Shown here: positions 42,997 to 52,331 of the stretch, piece by piece
How the letters are laid out: the number at the start of each line of letters is the position of its first letter
Numbering within the stretch: position 1 is the stretch's first letter
Origin: VRUE01 sp963703895
GTDB taxonomy: Bacteria > Actinomycetota > Thermoleophilia > Solirubrobacterales > 70-9
Assembly: GCA_963703895.1 (NCBI GenBank)
Contig: CAVPFX010000002.1
Coordinates: 1,116,001-1,180,000, forward strand
Reading direction: 5' to 3'
Length of the DNA: 64,000 nucleotides
Notes under the pieces: generated by a model
The model's database searches: none
Told to the model about the DNA's origin: nothing
Seen by the model: only the letters and a program-made list of their open reading frames with translations
Position numbers and translations under genes: made by a program

Positions 42997-44151
42997 ATGA
43001 ATCGCAATCGTCGCATTGCGCGTGCTGTGCGCGCGGCGCTCTTCACGGCAAGCCTGGTAATGCTGCTGGGCAGCACTGCGCAGGCGAGCCAGTGGAACAT
43101 CTTAGGCAAAGAAAGCTCTAAAACCGAAGAAATCAGCTTCAGCGCGAGTAAAAATCTAGTGCTCTCGATTCCCGCAAAAGGAACGAAAATCACCTGCGCT
43201 GGCGTGGAGTTGACAAAATCAAAATTGACCTCGGAAACCACTGCGACCGGGGTTCTCAGTCTTACCAAATGCGTGACCACCTTGAACGGCGTGGAATTTA
43301 AAGAATGCGCGCCGACGGAACCCATTACTGCAAAAGTCGTGGATACGCTCACAGAACATGGTGGCGCCTTTTATCACTCGGTCAAACCTGCGGAAGGCTC
43401 GATCTTCTTTGTCTTGAAATTTCATGAAGCGTGCCCTCTGCCAGACGAAACGCCGGTCGAAGGCTTCGTGGTCTTCAAATGTACGGACGCCGCGTGTGGT
43501 AGCAAATTGGCCACCCATACGATTGAAGAAGCTTCGACGGAATTATTTGGAAGCGGACTCAAATATCAGGGCCACCCGGCCTCCTTGGTTGGACCCATCG
43601 AGGTTCAAGTGAGCTCGACGCGGCGAGTAGGAGGAAAAATTGACCAGTCGCTGACTCTGGCAACGACTCTCAAAGGAGGGGTTGCCTTTGAAATCAAATG
43701 TCAGAAAATTGAATTCAGCGATGGCTTACTATTTGTTGGAGGAACTGGGCAGACGACGCTGCTGGTGAATGAATGTACGACGTACTTGAATAAAGTCGTC
43801 GCAGGCGGTTGTAAAGCCGCGCAGCCGATTGAAGCGAAAGTCAAAATTGCCCTTTTGCCCTTTGAAGCAGGCGTGGGAACGCGAGTATCGGTAACTGCGG
43901 TCAGCGGTACTACGCTTGCCACGGTTGAAATGCCAGAAGCATGCCTGGCGTATTGGGGCCCAACGAACTTGAATGGTTCGCTGGTGCTGAAGTGTGCCGG
44001 AGTCTTCTGCGAAGAAGAAGCCGTGGAACACTTACTGCAACTCCAGTCGTACTCCGCCACCTTTGGTGGATCTGCCGCGACGTTGGGTGGAACAACCACG
44101 GTGAGCCTTGGTGGGGCGGAAGAAGGCGAGAAATGGAGCGGAAAAGGATAG
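42997..44151 (+). CDS. Secreted protein with two tandem family domains, function unknown
   Basis: A 384-residue protein with a signal peptide (AQA before SQW). The mature part holds two copies of a domain like that of the smaller secreted genes at 4-14 kb: in each half a cysteine after a KITC or EIKC strand, a KC or NEC turn, and a later EAC. It ends GEKWSGKG, matching the LKWSG ends of the others. Codons are again richer in A and T than the neighbours. A GGGGGG ribosome binding site lies 7 bases before the ATG. It sits between ftsY and ffh, which are often close, so it may have been inserted there. Confidence 0.8.
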   Translation: MNRNRRIARAVRAALFTASLVMLLGSTAQASQWNILGKESSKTEEISFSASKNLVLSIPAKGTKITCAGVELTKSKLTSETTATGVLSLTKCVTTLNGVEFKECAPTEPITAKVVDTLTEHGGAFYHSVKPAEGSIFFVLKFHEACPLPDETPVEGFVVFKCTDAACGSKLATHTIEEASTELFGSGLKYQGHPASLVGPIEVQVSSTRRVGGKIDQSLTLATTLKGGVAFEIKCQKIEFSDGLLFVGGTGQTTLLVNECTTYLNKVVAGGCKAAQPIEAKVKIALLPFEAGVGTRVSVTAVSGTTLATVEMPEACLAYWGPTNLNGSLVLKCAGVFCEEEAVEHLLQLQSYSATFGGSAATLGGTTTVSLGGAEEGEKWSGKG

Positions 44152-44168
44152 GTCAAGTTTAGTTCGAT

Positions 44169-44204
44169 GGGAGTGAGGGGCGGGGTGGCTCGCCTCTCGC
44201 TCCC
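44169..44204 (+). terminator. Hairpin after the secreted gene, before ffh
   Basis: GGGAGTGAGGGGCG (44169-44182) pairs with CGCCTCTCGCTCCC (44191-44204) at all 14 positions, two of them G:T, with an 8-base loop. It ends 37 bases before the ffh GTG. Confidence 0.5.
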
Positions 44205-44241
44205 TGGCACGTCCTCGGCAGGCTCCCGTAAGCTGCAGGCA

Positions 44242-45610
<1,369 letters not shown>

Positions 45611-45654
45611 CCGACGCAAGGCCGCATGTCCTCCCAGGGAGCGCAGCGACCGGT

Positions 45655-45673
45655 GATCCGGGCGCAGCCCGGA
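45655..45673 (+). terminator. Hairpin between ffh and rpsP
   Basis: ATCCGGGC (45655-45662) pairs perfectly with GCCCGGAT (45666-45673) around GCA. It could end ffh or lie in the rpsP leader. Confidence 0.45.
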
Positions 45674-45722
45674 TTCGTCCGGCACGCGTGGGAATGGCCT
45701 GAGCCTGTACCCTGCTCGATCG

Positions 45723-45977
45723 ATGGCCGTACGAATCAGACTTAGACGAGTCGGGTCGAAGAAGAACCCGATCTGGCGGATCGTCGTCGCCGACAAGCGC
45801 TCTCCGCGCGATGGGCGCACGATCGAGACGATCGGGCAGTACAACCCGCAGACGGAGCCTTCGACGATCGAGCTTGACGAGGCCCGTGCCCGTCACTGGC
45901 TCGAGCACGGTGCCCAGCCCTCGGAGACCGTCGCCACGTTGCTGCGCACCAAGGGCATCCCCGCCTCCGGTAGCTGA
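45723..45977 (+). CDS. rpsP: 30S ribosomal protein S16
   Basis: An 84-residue protein with the family start MAVRIRLRRVGSKKNP and the core RIVVADKRSPRDGR and IGQYNP. It begins the rpsP-khpA-trmD-rplS run. A TACCCT hexamer lies upstream of the ATG. Confidence 0.97.
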   Translation: MAVRIRLRRVGSKKNPIWRIVVADKRSPRDGRTIETIGQYNPQTEPSTIELDEARARHWLEHGAQPSETVATLLRTKGIPASGS

Positions 45978-45984
45978 GCCTGAC

Positions 45985-46215
45985 GTGACCGAGCTGCTGG
46001 AGTTCCTAGTCCGTTCCCTGGTCGAGGACCCGAGTGCCGTGGTCGTCGAGGAGCTCGAAGAGGAAGGCGACCTCGTCTACGAGATCAGCGTCGCTGAGGA
46101 TGACCTCGGCCGCGTGATCGGCAAGGGCGGGCGGGTCGCCAACGCGATCAGGACGATCGCCAAAGCGGCTGCGGTGCGCCTGGACCGACGGGTGATCGTC
46201 GACATTCTGGACTGA
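45985..46215 (+). CDS. khpA: KH-domain RNA-binding protein KhpA
   Basis: A 76-residue protein with the KH motif DLGRVIGKGGRVANAIRT near residue 45. KhpA binds many RNAs and pairs with KhpB in other bacteria. GTG 45985 follows rpsP by 7 bases. Normally rimM comes next; here a palindromic element does. Confidence 0.92.
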   Translation: MTELLEFLVRSLVEDPSAVVVEELEEEGDLVYEISVAEDDLGRVIGKGGRVANAIRTIAKAAAVRLDRRVIVDILD

Positions 46216-46222
46216 GCGTGGG

Positions 46223-46334
46223 CGGGGCTCGGGGTGGGGGTTCCGCTTAACTTTTTCGGTGGAGAGTGGGATTGCTGACGCCGCAAGCCCGTGCCGAAAA
46301 AGTGCAAGACGCTCCACCCCCACCCCGAGCCCCG
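46223..46334 (+). repeat. Palindromic element family D, in place of rimM
   Basis: The outer stem is a perfect 19-bp pair: 46223-46241 with 46316-46334 (left arm starts CGGGGCTCGGGG). An inner pair is ACTTTTTCGG (46250-46259) with CCGAAAAAGT (46294-46303). The interior has no obvious match to families A to C. It begins 7 bases after the khpA stop and ends 14 before the trmD ATG. Confidence 0.7.
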
Positions 46335-46348
46335 ATCAAGGACTGTTC

Positions 46349-47026
46349 ATGAAGCTCGACATCTTCACGTTGTTCCCAGAGGCGTTTGACTGGTTCAGGT
46401 CGCAGCGGTCGGTGCAGAACGCGTTGGCCGAAGGGAATGAGCTTCGGCTTCTCAACTACCGGGACACCACGCCGCTGAGCGCCGGTCAGGTGGATGACGC
46501 GCCCTATGGGGGTGGCGCAGGGATGGTGCTGCGTGTCGACGTCGTCGATGCGGCGCTGCAGTCGGCCTATCCACATGGGGACAAGCCGCGGACGGTCCTG
46601 CTCTCGCCGACGGGGCGGTTGCTCGACGACGAGCTTGCCGACGAGCTGACGCGGGAGCCGCACGTCGCGGTTCTCTGCGGCCGCTACGAGGGGTTCGACG
46701 ACCGGGTGCACGAGCACTTTGCCGACGACGAGGTCTCGATCGGTCGCTACGTGCTGGCCGGGGGAGAGCTGCCGGCGATGGTGCTCGCGGATGTGGTGAT
46801 GCGCAAGCTGCCGGGGGCGCTCGGGCACGAGCAGAGCGCGGTCGAGGAGTCGTACAGCCAGCGGCTCGAGGGGATGCCGGAGTACCCCCACTACACGCGT
46901 CCCGCCCAGTACCGCGGCTGGAACGTGCCGGACGTCCTGCTCTCCGGCGACCACGAGCGGGTCCGGCTCTGGCGCATGGAGCAGAGCAGGGCACGGGCCG
47001 AGCAGTCCGAAAAAAACCCGGAGTAG
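46349..47026 (+). CDS. trmD: tRNA (guanine-N1)-methyltransferase TrmD
   Basis: Methylates G37 of tRNAs. A 225-residue SPOUT enzyme with FTLFPEAFDWF at the start, DDAPYGGGAGMVL near residue 50, LCGRYEGFDDRV near 110, and YVLAGGELPAM, the knot motif. ATG 46349 gives the conserved N-terminus; upstream in-frame codons run into the palindromic element. Confidence 0.96.
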   Translation: MKLDIFTLFPEAFDWFRSQRSVQNALAEGNELRLLNYRDTTPLSAGQVDDAPYGGGAGMVLRVDVVDAALQSAYPHGDKPRTVLLSPTGRLLDDELADELTREPHVAVLCGRYEGFDDRVHEHFADDEVSIGRYVLAGGELPAMVLADVVMRKLPGALGHEQSAVEESYSQRLEGMPEYPHYTRPAQYRGWNVPDVLLSGDHERVRLWRMEQSRARAEQSEKNPE

Positions 47027-47034
47027 CTACCATT

Positions 47035-47077
47035 CCGCCACCGCGCGGCGCCCGGTCCGGGCCCGGCGGTCTTTTTT
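47035..47077 (+). promoter_or_regulatory. Terminator-like leader of rplS
   Basis: CCGCC (47035-47039) pairs with GGCGG (47065-47069) around an inner GC-rich palindrome (GCCCGG...CCGGGC), followed by TC and six T (47072-47077), three bases before the rplS ATG. This is the only GC-stem plus T6 arrangement noticed in the window. It may be an intrinsic terminator or an L19 autoregulatory leader. Confidence 0.45.
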
Positions 47078-47080
47078 CGC

Positions 47081-47911
47081 ATGAGCAGCGTCATTGACGA
47101 CATCGAGCGCGGTCAGCTGAGGAAGGGTCTCCCTTCCTTCGATCCAGGCGATCGCGTACGCGTCCACTTCCAGGTCGTCGAGGGCAGCCGTCGCCGCACC
47201 CAGGTCTTCGAGGGGATCGTCCTGCGCCGGCAAGGCTCGGGAGTGCGCGAGACCTTCACCGTCCGCAAGCAGTCCTTCGGCGTCGGCGTCGAGCGAACCT
47301 TCCCGCTGCACTCACCCAAGATCGAGAAACTGGAGATCGCCGCCCGCGGCGACGTGCGTCGCGCCAAGCTCTATTACCTGCGCGGTCGCATCGGCAAGGC
47401 GGCTCGCGTCGCCGAGCGACGCTGGGGTATCGACGAGGAGCTGATCTCGGCGCCTACGGCGGCCGCTGAGCCTGAAGCAGTGGATGCCGACGGGGTCAGC
47501 CTGGCGGAGGAAGACGCAGCCGCGCAGGACGAGGCGGCTCAGGCCGCGGGTCCTGTCGCGGAGGAGGACTCCTCGTCCTCGCAAGCTGCGGGCGAGGAGC
47601 CCGCCCCGACACCACCCGCAGCAGAGGCGTCAGAGGCCGGCGAGACTAAGTCCGGGGCTGCTGAGGCTGAGCCCGAGGCGTCCAAGGTCGACGAGCCAGA
47701 GGCAGCCGCGGAGGCGACCGAGGAGCCAGTAGCTGAGGCCAGCGAGGAGCCGGCGGCGGAGGCTGAGCAAGAGACTTCAAGTGAGACGGCGGCAGAGACG
47801 GACGCTGAGGCGCCTGAGGCGGGGGAGACCGAGGACAACGCCGCGGCTGACGATGCCGAGGATGAGTCGCCGGAGGAGAAATCCGGCAGCTCCGGCGGGG
47901 ACTCGGCCTGA
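47081..47911 (+). CDS. rplS: 50S ribosomal protein L19 with long acidic C-terminal tail
   Basis: The first 115 or so residues are a normal L19 (PSFDPGDRVRVHFQVVEG, RTQVFEGIVL, GVERTFPLHSPKIEK, AKLYYLRGRIGKAARV). About 150 further residues of low-complexity Glu, Ala, Ser and Asp follow, with repeated EEPxAEA units. Total 276 residues, against about 115-120 for the family. The tail is probably disordered and strongly negative. Its function is unknown. It keeps the same frame and GC-rich codon use, so it does not look like a frameshift. Confidence 0.93.
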   Translation: MSSVIDDIERGQLRKGLPSFDPGDRVRVHFQVVEGSRRRTQVFEGIVLRRQGSGVRETFTVRKQSFGVGVERTFPLHSPKIEKLEIAARGDVRRAKLYYLRGRIGKAARVAERRWGIDEELISAPTAAAEPEAVDADGVSLAEEDAAAQDEAAQAAGPVAEEDSSSSQAAGEEPAPTPPAAEASEAGETKSGAAEAEPEASKVDEPEAAAEATEEPVAEASEEPAAEAEQETSSETAAETDAEAPEAGETEDNAAADDAEDESPEEKSGSSGGDSA

Positions 47912-48534
47912 CCCCTTCGATTCCGAAGCCGAAGACCCGTGGCGGCGGCTTCGTAGAGCTTGTCGTCATCGTTGTCTTGGCGCTGGCGCTGGCGCTCGGG
48001 ATCCAGGCTTGGCTGATCAAGCCCTACCAGATCCCCTCGCAGTCGATGGAGCCGACCCTCGACGTCGGCCAGCGGGTGCTCGTCAACCGCTTTCTCTACC
48101 ACTTCACCGATCCCAGCCCCGGCGACATCGTCGTCTTCCATCCGCCCAAGGGGGCCGATGGAACCTCCTCGGCCCAGTGCGGCGTTCCGCACGGCGAACG
48201 CGAAGCCTGCCCGAAATCGACCCCCGGGGAGTCGGATCAGAACTTCATCAAGCGGATCGTCGCCGGCCCCGGGGACACGCTCAGCGTCCGTAACGGCCAC
48301 CCGGTCGTCAACGGGGTCGAGAAGAGCGAAGAGTCCTACATCAGGCCCTGCGGCGCCGCGCCTTCCTGCAATTTGCCCAAACCGATCAAGATTCCACCCG
48401 GCTACTACTTCATGATGGGCGACAACCGTGGCGAAAGCGACGACAGCCGCTTCTGGGGACCGGTTCCGCGAGGGTGGATCATCGGCAAGGCCTTTGCCAC
48501 CTACTGGCCACCAGACCGCATCGGCATCCTCTAA
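47908..48534 (+). CDS. lepB: Signal peptidase I
   Basis: Cuts signal peptides from exported proteins. One N-terminal membrane segment (FVELVVIVVLALALALG) is followed by the catalytic serine in IPSQSMEPTL, the catalytic lysine in FIKRIVAGPGDTL, and MGDNRGESDDSR. The start is unusual: no ATG or GTG lies in frame before the membrane segment. CTG 47908 overlaps the rplS stop (CTGA) and would include the whole segment; TTG 47977 would remove most of it. The CTG start is therefore preferred but unproven; an indel upstream is an alternative. Confidence 0.8.
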   Translation: MTPSIPKPKTRGGGFVELVVIVVLALALALGIQAWLIKPYQIPSQSMEPTLDVGQRVLVNRFLYHFTDPSPGDIVVFHPPKGADGTSSAQCGVPHGEREACPKSTPGESDQNFIKRIVAGPGDTLSVRNGHPVVNGVEKSEESYIRPCGAAPSCNLPKPIKIPPGYYFMMGDNRGESDDSRFWGPVPRGWIIGKAFATYWPPDRIGIL

Positions 48535-49213
48535 GCCCGCGGCGAAAGGCAAGCTTCACCAGCGCCGCCTGGCGCGCACCCGCCGCCTCTTTGCCTTTGA
48601 CCGTGGCCTTGACAGTCGTTGGGTAGCCGGCGCCGATGAGGCCGGGCGTGGCTGCCTCGCCGGTCCGCTGGTAGCGGCAGCGGTGTTGATCGACTACGAG
48701 ACGCTTTCCCACGCCGACCGCCGTGCCCTCGCCGGCCTGCACGACTCGAAGCAGATGCACGCCGAGAAGCGGGCCGAGCTCTTCCCCTGCGTGCTGCGCG
48801 CGGCCGAGCGGGTGAGTGTCGTCGTTCGCTGCGCTCGCGGCATCGACGACCGGGGCTTGCACGTGACCAACATCGAAGCGCTCTCCAACGCGCTCGAACG
48901 GCTGCGACCCGGTGATGGCGCGACCTGCCTCGTCGATGGCTTCTCGCTGCGCCAGTGCACCGTGCCGCACCGAGCCGTGATCGAGGGCGATGGGACCAGC
49001 GCCGCGATCGCCGCCGCTTCGGTCATCGCAAAGGTCACCCGCGACCGCTACATGCACCGCGCCGGCGCCCAGCACCCCGGCTGGGGCTTCGAGGAGCACG
49101 TCGGCTACTCGACCCCCGAGCACCGCGAGGCGATCGAGCGCATCGGCATCTCACCGCTGCACCGCCGCTCCTTCCAGTCAGTCGCTTACTCGCAGCTGGA
49201 GCTGGCGGGCTAG
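48428..49213 (+). CDS. rnhB: Ribonuclease HII
   Basis: Removes RNA from RNA-DNA hybrids. Motifs are GADEAGRGCLAGPLV near residue 67 (catalytic Asp-Glu), LHDSKQM, and SVIAKVTRDRYM. The catalytic core begins about 60 residues into the frame. The only normal start codon is GTG 48428, which gives a 107-base overlap with lepB and an unusual N-terminus; no ATG, GTG or TTG lies between the lepB stop and the core. Core identity is sure, the start is not. Confidence 0.85.
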   Translation: MAKATTAASGDRFREGGSSARPLPPTGHQTASASSKPAAKGKLHQRRLARTRRLFAFDRGLDSRWVAGADEAGRGCLAGPLVAAAVLIDYETLSHADRRALAGLHDSKQMHAEKRAELFPCVLRAAERVSVVVRCARGIDDRGLHVTNIEALSNALERLRPGDGATCLVDGFSLRQCTVPHRAVIEGDGTSAAIAAASVIAKVTRDRYMHRAGAQHPGWGFEEHVGYSTPEHREAIERIGISPLHRRSFQSVAYSQLELAG

Positions 49214-49587
49214 AAGGCGGCTTCGATGTGCTCGACTGCGACCGCGCGACCAGCGCGGTCGAAGCTGACGCCGACGGCGTCGAAGCGGATCTCGTCGTAG
49301 CGCGGGAGGGCCCGGTGTTCGGCCATCCAGGCCACGGCGAGGCGACGGACGCGCTGCTGCTTGCGGCGGTCGACGGATAGGACCGGGCGCTCGGGGCCGT
49401 GGGCCGAGCCCTCGCGGCCGGCCTTGACCTCGACGAAGACGAGGGTGCGGCCATCGAGGGCGACGAGGTCCAGCTCGCCGTAACGGGTACGGGCGTTGCG
49501 TTCGAGGATCTCCCAGCTGGCGGCGACAAGGCGGATCGCGACGAGGTCCTCGGCGGCGCGGCCGATGCGCTGTCGTTGAGCAGTCAT
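49210..49587 (-). CDS. YraN (UPF0102) family putative nuclease
   Basis: A 125-residue protein of the restriction-endonuclease-like fold, with GELDLVALDGRTLVFVEVKAG (Asp, then Glu-x-Lys). The family is found beside rnhB and comM in many bacteria; its substrate is not established. It converges with rnhB (four-base overlap) and diverges from comM. Confidence 0.88.
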   Translation of the reverse strand: MTAQRQRIGRAAEDLVAIRLVAASWEILERNARTRYGELDLVALDGRTLVFVEVKAGREGSAHGPERPVLSVDRRKQQRVRRLAVAWMAEHRALPRYDEIRFDAVGVSFDRAGRAVAVEHIEAAF

Positions 49588-49713
49588 TGGAGGCGACCCT
49601 AGGCGCAGCCGGCGGGTTCTCCGGTGTCGTTGCGTCCTTCGTGCGCAAGTTGGTTCGGTCGCGGCTCAGCTTGCGCACCACGCGTCGGATTCGGCTCCAT
49701 AGCGTCGTCGCCA

Positions 49714-51210
49714 ATGCTCGCCACGGCGCAGACATTCACCCTCGACGGCATCTCGGCCCGCCCGGTGCGGGTCGAGGTCGACGTCCATCGCGGCTTGCCC
49801 GCCTTCTCCATCGTCGGCCTACCCGATACCGCGGTGCGCGAGGCGCGTGAGCGGGTGCGGGCGGCGATGGTCAACTGCGGTTTCGAGTTCCCCCTGCGGC
49901 GGATCGTTGCCAATCTCGCCCCGGCCAGCCTGCGCAAGGCCGGCCCGGCACTCGATCTGGCAATCGCGGTCGCTCTGCTCACGGCCTCCGGGCAGGTCGA
50001 GCTCGCGCGCGGAGCGACGATGGCGATGATCGGCGAGCTCGCCCTCGACGGATCCGTGCGACCCGTTCCCGGCGTGCTCGCGATCGCCGAGGCGGCGCGC
50101 GAGCAAGGGCTGGAAAAGATCGCGGTGCCGGTAGAGAACGGTGCTGAGGCCGCGCTGGTCGAGGATCTCGAGGTGATTGGCCTCGAGAGCCTGGGTCAGG
50201 TGGCGGCGCTCGCCAGCGGCGAGTGGAGCCCGCCAACGCCGCGGCCGATGTCGCTTGCGCACGACGGCCGCGAGGCGATGCCGGACCTTGCCGATCTCCG
50301 CGGCCAGCGCCACCTGCGCTACGCGCTTGAGGTCGCCGCCGCGGGTGGTCACAGCATGGTGATGGTCGGTCCACCCGGGGCGGGCAAGTCGCTGGCGGCA
50401 AGCCGGCTGCCTTCGATCTTGCCGCCGCTGGCGAGGGCCGAGGCGCTCGAGGTGGCGCGAATCGCCAGTGCCTGTGGCAGGCTCGAAGCCGGAGGAGCAA
50501 ATGGCAGGCCGTTCCGGTCCCCGCACCACACGATCAGCCCGGCCGGGCTGATCGGGGGCGGCAACCCACCGGGCCCGGGAGAGGCGACCCTCGCTCACCG
50601 TGGCGTTCTCTTTCTCGACGAGCTCTGCGAGTTTCGTCGCGACACGCTTGAGGCGTTGCGGGCGCCGCTGGAGACCGGCTGGGTCTCGGTGGCAAGAGCG
50701 GGGAGCTGGAGAAAGCTGCCCTGCCGCTTCATGCTTGTCGCCGCTTCCAATCCCTGTCCCTGTGGCCGGGGCGAAAGCGACCCGGAGTGCGGCTGTGCGC
50801 CGCTCGCGGTGCGCCGCTATCAAGCGAGGCTGAGTGGCGCCCTTGCGGACCGCATCGACGTGCTTGCCGCGATTCGCCAACCCAGCGCCGCAGAGATCGG
50901 CGGCCCCGCCGGTGAGCCCTCGGCCGCGGTGCGCGAGCGGGTGGTTGCGGCTCGCGAGCGCCAGGAAGCAAGGCTTGGAACGGGCCGCTGCAACGCGGAG
51001 ATGACCGCGGCGGAGGTGCGCGAGTGCGCGCTTGAAGAGGGCGCCGCGACGCTGCTGGCGGAGTCCTACTCCCGTCGCCGCCTCAGCGGTCGTGCGCACG
51101 ATCGCGTCCTGCGCCTCGCCCGCACCGTAGCCGACATTGCTGGCGATGAGGCGATCGGCCGGGAGCAGGTCGCCCAGGCCCTGCAGTTGCGGCGGAGGGA
51201 CAGCGAGTGA
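49714..51210 (+). CDS. comM: Mg-chelatase-like AAA ATPase, ComM/YifB family
   Basis: A 498-residue AAA protein; ComM is a branch-migration helicase that helps integrate DNA during transformation. It has the N-terminal fold FSIVGLPDTAVREARERV, Walker A GPPGAGKS near residue 223, Walker B GVLFLDELCEF, and the cysteine cluster SNPCPCGRGESDPECGCAP. ATG 49714 fits the known start. The stop overlaps the dprA GTG, and dprA follows, as in many competence loci. Confidence 0.93.
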   Translation: MLATAQTFTLDGISARPVRVEVDVHRGLPAFSIVGLPDTAVREARERVRAAMVNCGFEFPLRRIVANLAPASLRKAGPALDLAIAVALLTASGQVELARGATMAMIGELALDGSVRPVPGVLAIAEAAREQGLEKIAVPVENGAEAALVEDLEVIGLESLGQVAALASGEWSPPTPRPMSLAHDGREAMPDLADLRGQRHLRYALEVAAAGGHSMVMVGPPGAGKSLAASRLPSILPPLARAEALEVARIASACGRLEAGGANGRPFRSPHHTISPAGLIGGGNPPGPGEATLAHRGVLFLDELCEFRRDTLEALRAPLETGWVSVARAGSWRKLPCRFMLVAASNPCPCGRGESDPECGCAPLAVRRYQARLSGALADRIDVLAAIRQPSAAEIGGPAGEPSAAVRERVVAARERQEARLGTGRCNAEMTAAEVRECALEEGAATLLAESYSRRRLSGRAHDRVLRLARTVADIAGDEAIGREQVAQALQLRRRDSE

Positions 51211-52322
51211 GTGCGCCGAGCGCCTGCCCCGATTGCCTGCGCCGGGCGCGCCTGCTCGCCCACCTCGCGCCTTACATCGAACGGATCAGCAGTGGGGAGC
51301 CGGGATCGCGTTCGCCCGAACTTCTCCGCCTCTCCAACGAGGATCTGGTTGCGGTCGCAGCGCCGAAGGGCGGGGCTCAGATGCTGACTCAGGTCGCGGC
51401 CGTTCCTGAGCGCCGCCTGCACGCCGATCTGGTCGCCGCGCAGTGCTGGGCCTGCTGTCGTCACCACCCGGCCTACCCAGCCGGTCTGCGCGACGCCGCC
51501 GACGCGCCCTGGGCATTGATCGGCCGTGGCGATTCCGCCCTGCTCGAGCGGCTCGACCCGCAGGAGGCGATCACAATCGTCGGTGCCCGGCGCGCCAGCT
51601 CCTACGGCCGCGAGATGGCCCGTGAGCTCGGTCGAGAACTAGCCGCGGCCGGCTTGTTGGTCACCAGCGGGCTCGCCTTTGGCATCGACGCTTGCGCCCA
51701 TCGCGGCGCGCTCGAGGTGGGGACGACCGTCGCCGTGCTCGGCTGCGGCCCCGACCTCGCTTATCCGGCCTCGCACCGCTCGCTCTGGCGCCGTATCTGT
51801 GAGCGGGGCCTGGTCCTCTCGGAGTTGCCGCCCGGAACGGGTGCTTGGCGCTGGACCTTCCCGGCGCGCAACCGGATCATGGCGGCTCTGGCGGGCATGA
51901 CGGTCGTGGTCGAGGCGGCGCAGCGGTCGGGTTCGCTGATCACGGCCGATCTCGCGGCGGACCTGGGCCGTGATCTGGGCGCGGTTCCCGGGCCCGTCAA
52001 CTCGCGCGCTTCGGCCGGGACCAACGACCTGCTCGCGGGCGGTGCCTGCGTGATTCGCGATGGGCAGGACGTCCTCGACGCGATGCTCGGCCCAGGGGTG
52101 CGCAAGTCGGAGCGGGTCGGCGCCGATCTCGACTCCCAACTGCGCGAGGTCCTGGCTGCTTTGGAGAGTGGCGCCGAGACCAGCGATGGGATCGCCGCGG
52201 CGCTCGAGCTCGACGGCGCCGAGGCAGGCACTGCGCTGGCGACTCTCGAGGCACTCGGTTACGTCTCTTGCTCATTGGTTGGCATCTACTCCCGGACGCT
52301 GCTCTCTCCGCCCGCCATCTAG
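51207..52322 (+). CDS. dprA: DNA processing protein DprA
   Basis: Loads RecA on incoming single-stranded DNA in natural transformation. A 371-residue protein with the Rossmann-like core: ITIVGARRASSYGREMARELG, TSGLAFGIDACAHRGAL, AVLGCGPDLAYP, LSELPPGTG, FPARNRIMAALAG and SLITADLA. A cysteine-rich N-terminal stretch (CPDCLRRA, WACC) and a C-terminal winged helix flank it. GTG start overlapping comM. Confidence 0.95.
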   Translation: MSAPSACPDCLRRARLLAHLAPYIERISSGEPGSRSPELLRLSNEDLVAVAAPKGGAQMLTQVAAVPERRLHADLVAAQCWACCRHHPAYPAGLRDAADAPWALIGRGDSALLERLDPQEAITIVGARRASSYGREMARELGRELAAAGLLVTSGLAFGIDACAHRGALEVGTTVAVLGCGPDLAYPASHRSLWRRICERGLVLSELPPGTGAWRWTFPARNRIMAALAGMTVVVEAAQRSGSLITADLAADLGRDLGAVPGPVNSRASAGTNDLLAGGACVIRDGQDVLDAMLGPGVRKSERVGADLDSQLREVLAALESGAETSDGIAAALELDGAEAGTALATLEALGYVSCSLVGIYSRTLLSPPAI

Positions 52323-52325
52323 GCT
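52320..52325 (+). promoter_or_regulatory. Possible -10 hexamer for thiD
   Basis: TAGGCT lies 6 nt before the GTG of thiD. Its first three bases are the dprA stop codon, so chance resemblance is possible. Confidence 0.25.
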
Positions 52326-52331
52326 GCGATC

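Noticed and set aside
44152..44241. 4.5S SRP RNA gene before ffh, because of the hairpin there
   Set aside because: The conserved SRP RNA tetraloop and asymmetric loop sequences are absent; the hairpin fits a terminator.
45611..45722. A possible fourth, degenerate family A copy (CAGGGAGC-GCA-GCGACCG) between ffh and rpsP
   Set aside because: Only parts of the two boxes match on the minus strand and the spacing is wrong. Only the ATCCGGGC hairpin was kept.
49641..49678. Hairpin GTGCGCAAG/CTTGCGCAC between yraN and comM
   Set aside because: A 9-bp stem with a 20-base loop in a divergent promoter region. It has no match to the other families and no clear role.
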